Source of the DNA: UBA1563 sp037440065
Lineage (GTDB): Bacteria > Bacteroidota > Ignavibacteria > Ignavibacteriales > Ignavibacteriaceae
NCBI GenBank assembly: GCA_037440065.1
Contig: JBBIUV010000019.1
Location: 124,001-188,000, forward strand
DNA: 64,000 nt
Direction of reading: 5' to 3'
A program made the translations under genes and the position numbers. The notes beneath the pieces were generated by a model. The model had not been told where the DNA came from. It was given only the letters and a program-made list of their open reading frames with translations, and made no database searches. This document shows positions 15,133-24,248 of the stretch, piece after piece (position 1 is the stretch's first letter; every line of letters starts with the position of its first letter).

Positions 15133-15915
15133 TTATTTAGAAAAAATCATTTTTCTGGTTTGAATTCGGTTTCCGGCTTTTAATTGGTAAAAATATACGC
15201 CACTTGATAATTGTTGGTGGTTTGTTGTGGATTGTATGTTAAAAGCAACCTCATAAATTCCAGGCATTTTTTCTTCATTAACAAGTGTTTCAATTAGGTT
15301 ACCAAGTACATCATAAACTTTTAAAGTGACGTAACTATAATCAGAAACTGAATAACTTATTTTGGTAGAAGGGTTAAAAGGATTCGGATAATTTTGATTT
15401 AAGAGAAAACTCTTTGCGTTTGCAGATTCATCGGTTAAACCAGAAACAGATTCAATGGATACATCAAAATTTGGAGCAAAATTCCATTGCGATTTTCTGC
15501 TGCATGCAGTAGCGTAGAGCGATACTTTTCCGGTAGTTGCCGGAGCGGTTAATTTGAATTTAAAAACATATTGCCCGCCTGAATATATTTTCTTGCTGGG
15601 TTGTGTTAATTCGCTGCTTTTAACTTTTAAATTTGCATCGCTATTAACCAAAGTGCCATTAGAGGCAGCAATATCAACTCCAACCGCTGTTCCTGCACCG
15701 CCGGAAACGGTAACAGTATACTCGCCGGTCTGAGAAGGCTGCAAAGTTGTAGGTCCTTGAATTGATACAAGGACAGTTGATGTGATTGTTGATGTGTGGC
15801 ATGAACATCCGGAATTATTTGTTTTTTTTGTGTAACCGCTTACGCCGCTTGGGTAGGCTTGAAGTAACGAGACGGTAATAGAAAAGACAAAAAGTACAAG
15901 TAAAATATTTTTCAT
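15133..15915 (-). CDS. Secreted choice-of-anchor-V-like protein with T9SS sorting domain
   Basis: A 260-residue exported protein. A signal peptide (about residues 1-20) is followed by SGVSGYTKK-x-NNSGCSCHTST, a C-x-CH motif near residues 37-40 that resembles the start of 'choice-of-anchor V' domains. Then comes an immunoglobulin-like region (QTGEYTVTVSGGAGTAVGVDI, YVFKFKLTAP, about 55-150). The tail from about residue 175 is a type A Por secretion domain: LNQNYPNPFNPSTKISYSV, then VYDVLGNLIETLVNEEK and a final YFYQLKAG-x5-KMIF. It should be exported by the type IX system and attached to or released from the cell surface. The catalytic role is unknown. Divergent from the next gene. Confidence 0.8.
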   Translation of the reverse strand: MKNILLVLFVFSITVSLLQAYPSGVSGYTKKTNNSGCSCHTSTITSTVLVSIQGPTTLQPSQTGEYTVTVSGGAGTAVGVDIAASNGTLVNSDANLKVKSSELTQPSKKIYSGGQYVFKFKLTAPATTGKVSLYATACSRKSQWNFAPNFDVSIESVSGLTDESANAKSFLLNQNYPNPFNPSTKISYSVSDYSYVTLKVYDVLGNLIETLVNEEKMPGIYEVAFNIQSTTNHQQLSSGVYFYQLKAGNRIQTRKMIFSK

Positions 15916-15970
15916 ATGAACCTTTAGTTAACAGATAAAAATTCGCCTGTTAAAAATAGCACATAAATAT

Positions 15971-16001
15971 TTATCAATTATTAAAAAGATGCCTATCTTT
16001 G
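15971..16001 (+). promoter_or_regulatory. Probable promoter of the BNR-repeat gene
   Basis: TTATCA (15971-15976), a 17-base spacer and TATCTTTG (15994-16001) match the TTGaca-N17-TAnnTTTG pattern seen elsewhere in this window (4 of 6 bases at -35, full match at -7). It would leave a leader of about 70 bases that contains the inverted repeat at 16022. Confidence 0.5.
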
Positions 16002-16021
16002 ACCAATAAAATTATTAACGT

Positions 16022-16040
16022 TGATGCGCAATTCGCATCA
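16022..16040. repeat. Inverted repeat in the leader of the BNR-repeat gene
   Basis: TGATGCG-N5-CGCATCA, a perfect 7-bp inverted repeat (16022-16028 / 16034-16040), lies 39 bases before the start codon at 16080. It could be a regulator binding site or a small leader hairpin; nothing in the sequence decides between these. No second copy was noticed. Confidence 0.5.
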
Positions 16041-16079
16041 CTTGTACATTAATAAACCTTTAATTAAGAAGGATATTTT

Positions 16080-19000
16080 ATGAAAAGATTTTTTATTGCA
16101 TTCATCTTTATCGCCGTAACTTTTTCGATTGTTGCTCAAAAGGAAGAGACAAAAGATAAATTAAACAGCGGTACTTTTAGTGGATTAAAATTCCGTAGTA
16201 TAGGGCCAGCGTGGAACTCTGGAAGAATTGCCGACTTTGCGGTTAATCCAAACAACAAAAGCGAATATTATGTTGCAACAGCAAGCGGACATTTATGGAA
16301 AACAACAAATGACGGCACAACCTGGAACGCAATTGCAGACACACTTCCCTATTCTCTCGGAGTTGTAAAACTAGATCCGACAAATGCGAATGTGGTTTGG
16401 GTTGGAAGCGGTGAAAACAATCATCAGCGAGCACTTGGTTACGGAACGGGAGTTTATAAATCAACCGATGGAGGACAAAGCTGGGCGTTCATGGGATTAA
16501 AAGATTCGCGGCAGATTGGAGGAATTTGCATCGATCCGAGAAACTCAAACGTTGTTTATGTTGCTGCAGAAGGTTCTGTCTGGGGACCCGGTGGAGACCG
16601 AGGTCTTTATAAAACAACCGATGCCGGAAAAAGTTGGAACAAAGTTTTAAACATTAGTGACAATACCGGCATTAATAATATTGATTTCGATCCGAGAAAT
16701 CCAGATATATTGTATGCGACATCGGAACAAAGAAGAAGACACATATTTACAAAAATCGGCGGCGGACCCGAGACCGCTGTTTACAAATCAACTGATGCCG
16801 GAACAACCTGGGAAAAAATTATGAACGGACTTCCCTCTGTTGATCTTGGAGGAAGCGGGTTAGCAGTATCTCCGGTAAATCCAGAGATTATTTATTTGAG
16901 CCTTGAAGCTGCAGAAAAAAGCGGAGGATTTTTCCGCTCCACAAACCGCGGCGCAACTTGGGAAAAAATGAGCGATACATACGCATCGGGACAATATTTT
17001 AATGAAATTTACTGCGACCCAAAAGATGCGAACAAAGTTTATCTCATGGATACTTATTCCAAGGTTTCAGAGGATGGCGGCAAAACTTGGAAACCCATTG
17101 GGAACAATGCTCGCCATGTTGATGACCACGCATTTTGGATTGATCCAGCCGATACAAAACATTTTATGATTGGCGGGGACGGTGGTATTTATGAATCTTT
17201 TGATAATGGAACGAACTGGATTTTCAAATCGAATTTACCCATAACACAATTCTACCGTGTTAGTCTCGATAATACTTTACCATTCTATTATGTTTTTGGT
17301 GGAACTCAAGACAATCAAAGCATGGGCGGTCCATCGCGCACCATTTGTGAGGATGGAATAATTAACAGTGATTGGATTATGACCGTTGGTGGAGATGGAT
17401 TCTTTCAAGCAATTGACCCAACTGATCCGAATATTATTTACTCAGAATCGCAGTATGGAAATATTATTCGCTATGATAAAAAAAGTGGCGAGTTGATCGA
17501 TGTTCGTCCCGAACCGGCAAAAGGAGAAAAAACTTTTAAATGGTATTGGGATACTCCATTTATTATTAGTCCCCATTCGCCTTCACGTTTGTATATTGGA
17601 GCAGAAAGAGTTTTTAGAAGCGACGATAGAGGCGATAGCTGGACTGAAATAAGCGGCGATTTAACAACCCAAACCGACCGCAACACTTTTCCGGTTATGG
17701 GAAAATATTGGAGTGTGGATGCCCTAGCGAAAGATGCAAGCACTTCCCAATTTGGGTTGATTGTATCGCTTGCGGAATCACCATTAAAAGAAAATCTTTT
17801 ATATGCGGGAACTGACGACGGATTGATTCAGGTAACAGAAGATGCAAAAACATGGAGAAAAATTGATAACGTTCCTGAAGTTCCGAAGTTTACTTTGGTA
17901 AGCGATATTCTCCCTTCACGCTTTAGCGAGAATGTTGTTTACGCTTCTTTTAACAATCACAAGCGTGATGATTTCAAGCCGTACATTTTCAAAAGCAATG
18001 ATAAAGGGAAAACATGGAAATCAATAGCCGCAAATTTACCGGTTAACGGTGCGGTAAATACAATTGTTGAAGATCCGGTTGATCCAAATCTACTTTTTAT
18101 TGGAACGGAATGGGGAGTTTTCTTTTCAATTGATGGAGGCGATAAATGGATTCAATTGAAAAACGGAATTCCAAATATTAAAGTAACTGATCTTGCAATT
18201 CAAGAAAAAGAAAATGATCTTGTGGCTGCAACATTTGGACGCGGATTCTATATTCTTGATGATTACTCTGCTTTGCGGTCTGTTGCAAAAAATCAACTAA
18301 AGAAAGAAGCTGAACTTTATCCGGTACGCGATGCTTATTTATATATTCCAAGTCAAGGTCGATATGGGCAAGGCTCTACTTATTACAAAGCATCGAATCC
18401 GGAATTCGGTGCGACGATAACTTATTATATTAATGAAGTACCAAAAACTTTAAAGGGGGAAAGAAAAGAAAAAGAGAAAGCTTTGTTTAAAGACGGAAAA
18501 CCAATTCCACAACCTTCTTTTGAAGCACTAAAAACCGAAGAGTCTGAAAAGGCTCCGTATTTAATTTTTACTTTTACCGATGAATCGGGTAACGTAATCA
18601 GAAAACTAACAAAAGCTGCGGGTGCAGGCGTAAACCGAATTACTTGGGATTTGCGATATGAATCTACTGAACCGGTTACGGCAAAAGAAAATAAATTTAA
18701 TCCAACCACAAAACAAAATAGCGCTCTGTTGGTTTTACCAGGAAAATATAAAATTAGTTTATCCATGATTGTTCGAGGTGAAGAAAAACAACTTGCCGGT
18801 CCGGTTGAATTTAATGCAGTACCTTTAAGTAACACTACAATTCCAGCAGCCGACCGTAAAGAGCTTGTGACTTTCCAAAAGAAATCATATGAGCTTGCAA
18901 GAACTGTTTGGGGCGCTCAAAAGCTGGCTCAAGAACTTTATAATAAATTAGAAACAATCAAGCAAACATTGAACAATACTCCGGCAGCATCATATTTACT

Positions 19001-19328
19001 TCTTAAAAAAGCAGATGCAGTTTCAACAAAACTTGATGAAATTTTGTTTGCCTTTAATGGAAAACCGGGAAAAGCAAGCGCTGAAGAAATTCTCCCGCAA
19101 GAAGTTCCGCTGAATTGGCGTTTAGAAAAAATGATTTATGCTCAAACAAATTCTACTTCGAACGTAACAAAGAACCAAAAAGTTGCGTACGAAGTTTTGC
19201 ACGAGTCATTGCAGCCGATCCTACAACAACTAAAACAAATTGATGAAGTTGAAATAAAAACAATTGAAAATGAAATGGAAAAACTTGGTGCACCGTGGAC
19301 ACCGGGAAGAATTCCTGAGGTAAAATAA
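16080..19328 (+). CDS. Secreted BNR/sortilin-like beta-propeller protein
   Basis: A 1082-residue exported protein with a signal peptide (about residues 1-20). From residue 35 to about 720 it carries many BNR/Asp-box type repeats of the form STDGG-x-SW, e.g. KTTNDGTTWNAI, KSTDGGQSWAFM, KTTDAGKSWNKV, KSTDAGTTWEKI and SEDGGKTWKPI. These form the 10-bladed propellers known from sortilin/VPS10 and xyloglucanases. After it lies a linker and a fibronectin-like part (ESEKAPYLIFTFTDESG onward) and a helical C-terminus (about 930-1080). Such proteins are often annotated as glycosyl hydrolases, but enzyme activity is not shown by these motifs. No T9SS tail is visible. Confidence 0.8.
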   Translation: MKRFFIAFIFIAVTFSIVAQKEETKDKLNSGTFSGLKFRSIGPAWNSGRIADFAVNPNNKSEYYVATASGHLWKTTNDGTTWNAIADTLPYSLGVVKLDPTNANVVWVGSGENNHQRALGYGTGVYKSTDGGQSWAFMGLKDSRQIGGICIDPRNSNVVYVAAEGSVWGPGGDRGLYKTTDAGKSWNKVLNISDNTGINNIDFDPRNPDILYATSEQRRRHIFTKIGGGPETAVYKSTDAGTTWEKIMNGLPSVDLGGSGLAVSPVNPEIIYLSLEAAEKSGGFFRSTNRGATWEKMSDTYASGQYFNEIYCDPKDANKVYLMDTYSKVSEDGGKTWKPIGNNARHVDDHAFWIDPADTKHFMIGGDGGIYESFDNGTNWIFKSNLPITQFYRVSLDNTLPFYYVFGGTQDNQSMGGPSRTICEDGIINSDWIMTVGGDGFFQAIDPTDPNIIYSESQYGNIIRYDKKSGELIDVRPEPAKGEKTFKWYWDTPFIISPHSPSRLYIGAERVFRSDDRGDSWTEISGDLTTQTDRNTFPVMGKYWSVDALAKDASTSQFGLIVSLAESPLKENLLYAGTDDGLIQVTEDAKTWRKIDNVPEVPKFTLVSDILPSRFSENVVYASFNNHKRDDFKPYIFKSNDKGKTWKSIAANLPVNGAVNTIVEDPVDPNLLFIGTEWGVFFSIDGGDKWIQLKNGIPNIKVTDLAIQEKENDLVAATFGRGFYILDDYSALRSVAKNQLKKEAELYPVRDAYLYIPSQGRYGQGSTYYKASNPEFGATITYYINEVPKTLKGERKEKEKALFKDGKPIPQPSFEALKTEESEKAPYLIFTFTDESGNVIRKLTKAAGAGVNRITWDLRYESTEPVTAKENKFNPTTKQNSALLVLPGKYKISLSMIVRGEEKQLAGPVEFNAVPLSNTTIPAADRKELVTFQKKSYELARTVWGAQKLAQELYNKLETIKQTLNNTPAASYLLLKKADAVSTKLDEILFAFNGKPGKASAEEILPQEVPLNWRLEKMIYAQTNSTSNVTKNQKVAYEVLHESLQPILQQLKQIDEVEIKTIENEMEKLGAPWTPGRIPEVK

Positions 19329-19348
19329 TAGAACTTCGTTTCCCCATG

Positions 19349-19380
19349 ACTCTGTGGTGAAAAAATTTTTGCCACAGAGT
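19349..19380 (+). terminator. Possible terminator hairpin after the BNR-repeat gene
   Basis: A perfect 9-bp stem ACTCTGTGG (19349-19357) / CCACAGAGT (19372-19380) encloses an A/T-rich 14-base loop that can itself pair. The following U-run is only TTT, so termination strength is uncertain. Confidence 0.5.
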
Positions 19381-19423
19381 TTAAGTCAGCTAAACTTTAT
19401 AAAGATTACCACTAAAAAGATCT

Positions 19424-20368
19424 ATGAAAACTACGAACAGAATAACTTCTTTATTTAATATTCAATTTCCAATCATTCAAGCGGGTATGGTCTGGGTGAG
19501 CGGATGGAAACTTGCTTCGGCAGTTTCAAACGCGGGTGGATTGGGTTTAATAGGTGCGGGTTCAATGAAACCGGAGTTGCTTCGTGAACACATACAAAAA
19601 TGTAGAACCGCAACACAAAAACCGTTTGGAATAAATATTCCGCTACTCCGTAAAGATGTTGACGAATTGATCGCGGTTACTAGACAAGAGGAAGTAGAAA
19701 TTGTTTTTACTTCCGCCGGACATCCGGGCAGACACATTCAGAAATTGAAAGAAGATAACATTAAAGTTGTACACGTTGTTGCAAATGTAAAACAGGCATT
19801 AAAAGCTGAAGAAGTTGGTTGTGATGCAATTGTCGGTGAAGGTGTTGAAGCTGGTGGGCACAACGGTGGCGATGAAATAACAACTCTTTGTTTAATTCCG
19901 CAGTTAGTTGATGCGGTTAAAATTCCCGTTATTGCGGCGGGAGGAATTGCAGACGGAAGACAAATAGCAGCAGTAATTTGTCTTGGTGCTGAAGCTGTAC
20001 AAATAGGAACTTTATTTGCGGCAACCATTGAATCCTCTGCACACGAAAATTATAAACGAAAAATTGTTGCAGCAAAGGATAGCGATACAGTTCTCTCTTT
20101 TAGAAAAATTGCATTGATGAGAATGTTAAAGAATGAATTCGCCGTAAAAGCAGTGAAAGCAGAAACAGAAGGTTTATCAAAAGAAGAAATGCTTTCCTTC
20201 CTCGATCATAAACGGGAAATGAAGGGAATATTTGAAGGAGATGAAATTGAAGGCGCGATGGAAGCTGGACAAAGCTCCGGTCTGGTGAAAGAAATTTTAA
20301 CCGTACAGCAGGTTTTTGATAAATTGATTCATGAATATGTTGCAACGATACAGAAATGGATGTTGTAA
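19424..20368 (+). CDS. Nitronate monooxygenase / FabK-like FMN enzyme
   Basis: A 314-residue TIM-barrel FMN enzyme of the 2-nitropropane dioxygenase family. Signatures seen: FPIIQAGMVWVSGWKLASAVSNAGGLGLIGAG at the N-terminus (in pieces), the phosphate-binding EGVEAGGHNGGDE near residue 144, VKIPVIAAGGIADGRQIAAVICLGAEAVQIGT around 165-200, and FAATIESSAHENYK. The GGHNG histidine is the usual catalytic base of nitronate monooxygenases. The family also contains FabK enoyl-ACP reductases, which look alike; a FabK role cannot be excluded. It is probably a single-gene unit, convergent with PPK2. Confidence 0.85.
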   Translation: MKTTNRITSLFNIQFPIIQAGMVWVSGWKLASAVSNAGGLGLIGAGSMKPELLREHIQKCRTATQKPFGINIPLLRKDVDELIAVTRQEEVEIVFTSAGHPGRHIQKLKEDNIKVVHVVANVKQALKAEEVGCDAIVGEGVEAGGHNGGDEITTLCLIPQLVDAVKIPVIAAGGIADGRQIAAVICLGAEAVQIGTLFAATIESSAHENYKRKIVAAKDSDTVLSFRKIALMRMLKNEFAVKAVKAETEGLSKEEMLSFLDHKREMKGIFEGDEIEGAMEAGQSSGLVKEILTVQQVFDKLIHEYVATIQKWML

Positions 20369-20387
20369 AGGGTCTGATGTTTCTATC

Positions 20388-21260
20388 TCATTCTTTTTCG
20401 TTCAGAAGTATTTCTTTATACTTTGACAAATTTTGAATTTGCTCTTCGCTCAGTTTTGGATATTCGAGATTTAATTTTTCCAAAGTCTCAACTATCACTT
20501 CCGAAATTATCAACCGTGCAAACCATTTTTTATCAGCAGGAATAATATACCAGGGAGCTCCTTTTGCGGCGGTTCCTGCAATAGTTTCCTCATAAACTTT
20601 TTGGTATTCGTCCCAAAGACCTCTTTCCTTTAAATCCGAAGAAGAAAATTTCCAATTTTTTGCGGGGTTTTCAATTCGCTCAAGAAATCTTCTTTTCTGT
20701 TCTTCTTTTGAAACGTTTAAGAAAAATTTCACGGTTAGTATTCCGTTTTCGTATAGATAACGCTCAAAATTACTTATCTGCCGAAAGCGGTCATGCCATA
20801 AATCTTTTGTCCTAAATTGATAAGGAAGCTGTGAGGTTTTCACATAATCATGAACGCGTACAACAAGAACCTCTTCATAATGCGATCGGTTAAAAATTCC
20901 GATGCGCCCTCTTTCCGGGAGTGATTTTGTAATTCTCCACAAATAATCATGGTCCATTTCTTCTGCAGAGGGTTGTTTAAAACTAAAAACTTGTGTGCCC
21001 TGTGGATTTAATCCGCTCATTACATGTTTAATGGCGCCGTCTTTTCCAGCGGCATCCATTGCTTGGAAGATTAGAAGAAGTGCCCATTTATTATCAGCGT
21101 AAAGTTTATCTTGCAGCTCAGCCATACGCTTAACATTTTTTTCAAGAAACTTTTGTGCGCTTTCTTTTGATTTTAGTTTTCCGGAATAGCTTGGGGAGTA
21201 ATGAGAAAGGGAGAACTTCTTTTTGGAAACAACTCTGAACTTTGAAAGATTGAGATCCAT
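20388..21260 (-). CDS. Polyphosphate kinase 2 family (PPK2, class III-like)
   Basis: A 290-residue PPK2 enzyme that transfers phosphate between polyphosphate and nucleotides. Walker A-type QAMDAAGKDGAIKHVMSG starts at residue 66. NPQGTQVFSFKQPSAEEMDHDYLWR follows (in parts), then GRIGIFNRSHYEEVLVVRVHD with the Walker B-like region, the lid RFLERIENPAKNWKFS, and APWYIIPADKKWFARLI near the end. Single-domain length and an N-terminus beginning FSLSHYSPSYSG fit the polyP-dependent AMP/ADP-phosphorylating group. It would let the cell remake ATP from stored polyphosphate. Stands alone, 82 bases after mntP on the same strand. Confidence 0.9.
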   Translation of the reverse strand: MDLNLSKFRVVSKKKFSLSHYSPSYSGKLKSKESAQKFLEKNVKRMAELQDKLYADNKWALLLIFQAMDAAGKDGAIKHVMSGLNPQGTQVFSFKQPSAEEMDHDYLWRITKSLPERGRIGIFNRSHYEEVLVVRVHDYVKTSQLPYQFRTKDLWHDRFRQISNFERYLYENGILTVKFFLNVSKEEQKRRFLERIENPAKNWKFSSSDLKERGLWDEYQKVYEETIAGTAAKGAPWYIIPADKKWFARLIISEVIVETLEKLNLEYPKLSEEQIQNLSKYKEILLNEKE

Positions 21261-21342
21261 AACTACCTCTAATCAATTTATAAATTCTTTAGAAGAAAAC
21301 TTCAATTTTTTTTCGAGATAATCAAGAAAAAAATATTTTGTT

Positions 21343-21927
21343 TTAAAAAAGATGAAGTGCGTTCAACAGAACCGGCTCATGAGTTAACACGATTTTAATA
21401 CCGATTGAAATAAGAATTACTCCTCCACACACTTCTACAATATTACCGAACTTATTTCCCAACCGGTTACCGACGAATAACCCGATCAGTGATAACGCCG
21501 CAGTGATAATTCCAATTAATATACTTGGATACCAAATGTTGTAACGGAGCAGTGCGAGACTAAATCCTACTGCAAGCGCATCAATGCTGGTTGCAACAGA
21601 CAGTATAATCAATTTGATTCCTCTTGACGGATCTGAATTAAGCAACTCTTTTTCCTTTGAAAAAGCTGTTTTAATCATTTTCCCACCAATAATTACCAGC
21701 AAAAGAAATGCAATCCAATGATCAACATTTGCTATTAGAGGTTCAACAGTGGAACCAAGATACCATCCGATAACCGGCATAAGAAATTGAAATAATCCGA
21801 AATGAAAGGGGATGCGAAAGTAATCACGCCACGTACGAGTTTTAATTAACGCCCCGGTACCAAGGGAAACCGCAAAAGCATCTAGAGCTAAACTGATAGA
21901 AAGAAAAAGTGTTTCGGTTAAACCCAT
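21343..21927 (-). CDS. mntP: Manganese efflux pump MntP
   Basis: A 194-residue membrane protein of the MntP (DUF204) family with six helices. The duplicated signature is visible: ALDAFAVSLGTGAL near residue 14 and SIDALAVGFSLALL near residue 113, each carrying the acidic residue that forms the transport site. Further typical segments are FGLFQFLMPVIGWYLG and FVGNRLGNKFG near the end. It exports Mn2+ and protects against manganese excess. No yybP-ykoY type manganese riboswitch was found in the short upstream gap. Together with the Nramp gene near 51 kb it gives export and import routes for the same metal. Confidence 0.93.
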   Translation of the reverse strand: MGLTETLFLSISLALDAFAVSLGTGALIKTRTWRDYFRIPFHFGLFQFLMPVIGWYLGSTVEPLIANVDHWIAFLLLVIIGGKMIKTAFSKEKELLNSDPSRGIKLIILSVATSIDALAVGFSLALLRYNIWYPSILIGIITAALSLIGLFVGNRLGNKFGNIVEVCGGVILISIGIKIVLTHEPVLLNALHLF

Positions 21928-22026
21928 AAAATATTTTTTAGTTGAATGAAATTAGATGAGCTGAAATAGCTGTTTTTATTGAGGAAATTGTTCTCTACTT
22001 TTCATAAGCAAAATTAAGGAAATATT

Positions 22027-23523
22027 ATGAAAAAATTATTTGCGCTTTTACTTTTCTTCTTGTTGATAAGTACCTCACTTTCAGCTCAAACGCAATTTCA
22101 AAATTTTTTAAACTACGCTAACTCAATTTCCGATTCACTTCAAAAGAACGTTGTTATTGATAGTTTTATAAATCATCATAAATCAATCCGCATCCCGATT
22201 GCTGAAGATAAATTTGCAATATTTCTTTACAAAGGGAATGCCTCAACCGTTTCGGTTGCCGGAGATTTTAACGGGTGGCAGCCAAATCTTCCAATGGTAA
22301 AAGTGGCAAAATCAAATTTCTTTTATGCGGCAAAAATCTTTGAGATGAATGCCCGGCTTGATTATAAAATTGTGGTGAACAACAATAACTGGTATCTCGA
22401 TCCGTTGAATCCAAAAACTTGTACGGGAGGATTTGGACCGAATTCAGAATTAGCTATGCCTGAATATGTACAACCGAAAGAAATAAAATATGATGCGGCA
22501 ATTTCACACGGTAAAATTGAACCTAAAACTCTCCTTAGCAAAAATGTTAACACTTCATACCAGATTAAAATTTATCTACCGCCAAACTATAATCCCGAGG
22601 CAAGCAAAGTTTATCCTACAGTTTATTTTCAAGATGGATTTGAGTACATCGATTTAGCAAGCGCCGTAAATGTGCTTGATAATCTAATTGCAACAAAAAA
22701 AATTGAGGATGTAATCGCTGTTTTTGTCCGCCCAAATAACCGAAACAATGAATACGCTCTTACTCTTCGAAACGCATATCGTTTATTTTTCGTAAACGAG
22801 CTTGTTCCTTTTATTGATTCGGTTTATAAAACGGAACAATCACCTAAAAGAAGATTAGTGCTTGGCGATTCCTATGGAGGAAACATTTCCGCATTAATTT
22901 GTTACCACCATCCTGAAATTTTTGGGAACTGCGGTTTGCATTCCGGAGCGTTTCAGGAAAATAATTATGAAGCGTATAATCTTTTCATTTCTTCCCCAAA
23001 GAAGGATGTCAAATTTTCGATGGTGTGGGGAACCTACGAATCGCTTTATGCAAACATGAGACAATTCCGGGATTTTTTAAGTTCAAAGCAGTATGAGTAT
23101 AATTGGTTGGAATTACCCGAAGGTCACAGTTGGGGCCTGTGGCGCGCAAATACTGATTTTATGCTTGAATATATTTTCCCCTATAACGCAACCGGTACGG
23201 ATGAAGGATTAAATGTTGTTCCGGAAAAATTTGAATTGTATCAGAATTATCCAAATCCGTTTAATCCCAGTACAGTTATTAGTTATCAGTTGTCGGTGGA
23301 TAGTAATGTGAAGTTGAAGGTTTTCGATGTACTTGGAAACGAAATTGCGACATTAGTGAATAAGGAACAATCCTCCGGAAAATATTCAATCAATTTCGAT
23401 ACAACGAACAACCAAAAACTGACTACCAACACACTATCAAGCAGTGTATATCTTTATAGATTAAGTGTGGATTCACACGAAGGGGGTTTTGTTCAAACGA
23501 AAAAAATGATCGTTTTAAAATAA
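22027..23523 (+). CDS. Secreted Fes/IroE-type esterase with CBM48-like and T9SS domains
   Basis: A 498-residue exported esterase. Signal peptide MKKLFALLLFFLLISTSLSAQ; then a CBM48/E-set domain with VAGDFNGW (near residue 79) and the following LDYKIVVNNNNWYLDPLNP; then an alpha/beta hydrolase of the enterochelin-esterase/esterase D group. The nucleophile is in LGDSYGGNIS (Ser near 281) and the likely catalytic His is in EGHSWGLW (near 366). From residue about 408 a type A sorting domain follows: YQNYPNPFNPSTVISYQLS, KVFDVLGNEIATLVN and a KKMIVLK end. The family hydrolyses ester bonds in siderophores or feruloylated polysaccharides; the substrate here is unknown. Confidence 0.85.
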   Translation: MKKLFALLLFFLLISTSLSAQTQFQNFLNYANSISDSLQKNVVIDSFINHHKSIRIPIAEDKFAIFLYKGNASTVSVAGDFNGWQPNLPMVKVAKSNFFYAAKIFEMNARLDYKIVVNNNNWYLDPLNPKTCTGGFGPNSELAMPEYVQPKEIKYDAAISHGKIEPKTLLSKNVNTSYQIKIYLPPNYNPEASKVYPTVYFQDGFEYIDLASAVNVLDNLIATKKIEDVIAVFVRPNNRNNEYALTLRNAYRLFFVNELVPFIDSVYKTEQSPKRRLVLGDSYGGNISALICYHHPEIFGNCGLHSGAFQENNYEAYNLFISSPKKDVKFSMVWGTYESLYANMRQFRDFLSSKQYEYNWLELPEGHSWGLWRANTDFMLEYIFPYNATGTDEGLNVVPEKFELYQNYPNPFNPSTVISYQLSVDSNVKLKVFDVLGNEIATLVNKEQSSGKYSINFDTTNNQKLTTNTLSSSVYLYRLSVDSHEGGFVQTKKMIVLK

Positions 23524-23526
23524 AGA

Positions 23527-23547
23527 AGCCGGCTTTTACAACCGGCT
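23527..23547. terminator. Short GC-rich hairpin between convergent genes
   Basis: AGCCGG (23527-23532) / CCGGCT (23542-23547) forms a 6-bp GC-rich stem with a 9-base loop just after the esterase stop. It could end the + strand transcript, but no clear U-run follows. Confidence 0.4.
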
Positions 23548-23573
23548 CTGTAATTACAAAATGGTCAGGGGAC

Positions 23574-24203
23574 TTAATTAATCGTAATAAATCTTTCACT
23601 CGGGGTCATAGAAATACCACAACGCTTTGGAGCTGTTCCGTCATAAGTGTTTCCGCATGTTGAACAGACAAAATATTTGGCAGCTAAAGTATTTTCTTTG
23701 CCGGCATTCAGTTGTTCGAGAGCTTTTGTGTAAAGAGTTAAGTGTTTTTGTTCGGTTTTATAAGCGTAGGAAAAAGATATTGATGCAAGGGTTACTTTAC
23801 CTTCTTCAGAGGTTTTTATAAATCCAGGATACATTGTAGAAACTTCATAACCTTCACCTTTGATCGCGTCTTGAAGATTTTCCTTGGTAGATTTTACTTC
23901 AAATTTCGGGGTCACTTTTGGCGCAGCTTCACCTAATTGTTCTAATACAGCTGCATGATTCTTGGCGTGAATGTTTTCAGATTTTGAAGCAGCTTCAAAT
24001 AATAAAGCAACTTTTGTAAAACCATCTTTTTTGGCTTTCTTTGCATATGCGGCATATTTGGCACTTGCAGTAGATTCGCCTTCAAAAGCGGCTTTAAGAT
24101 TAGCAACTGTTTGAGCTTTTGTATCTAATTTTGATGCAGATGCATTGTTGAATGCAAAGACAACTAGAAAAAGTACCAGAAAGGAACTGATTAATGTTTT
24201 CAT
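23574..24203 (-). CDS. Exported rubrerythrin-like protein with incomplete rubredoxin site
   Basis: A 209-residue protein. The start at 24203 is chosen because GGAG lies 6 bases upstream; an ATG 12 bases earlier overlaps that site. A signal peptide (MKTLISSFLVLFLVVFAFNNASAS) precedes a rubrerythrin four-helix domain with its di-iron ligands in AAFEGESTASAKY, ASKSENIHAKNH, IKGEGYEVSTMYP and YKTEQKHLTLY. The C-terminus is a rubredoxin-like knuckle CSTCGNTYDG...RCGISMTP. The fourth iron-binding Cys of the usual C-x-x-C pair is Ser, so only three cysteines remain. Rubrerythrins reduce hydrogen peroxide in anaerobes; an exported form would act in the periplasm. It sits next to a DUF2231 membrane protein. 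Confidence 0.85.
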   Translation of the reverse strand: MKTLISSFLVLFLVVFAFNNASASKLDTKAQTVANLKAAFEGESTASAKYAAYAKKAKKDGFTKVALLFEAASKSENIHAKNHAAVLEQLGEAAPKVTPKFEVKSTKENLQDAIKGEGYEVSTMYPGFIKTSEEGKVTLASISFSYAYKTEQKHLTLYTKALEQLNAGKENTLAAKYFVCSTCGNTYDGTAPKRCGISMTPSERFITIN

Positions 24204-24248
24204 TTTGAACTCCATTTTATTTTATTATAATTATTTTAAAGTGAATTA

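Noticed and set aside
18425..18835. A 136-codon minus-strand frame inside the BNR-repeat gene.
   Set aside because: It is fully covered by a long, clearly conserved coding sequence on the other strand and has no family features.
21928..22026. Possible manganese riboswitch upstream of mntP.
   Set aside because: The gap is under 100 bases and lacks the conserved yybP-ykoY stem and loop sequences.
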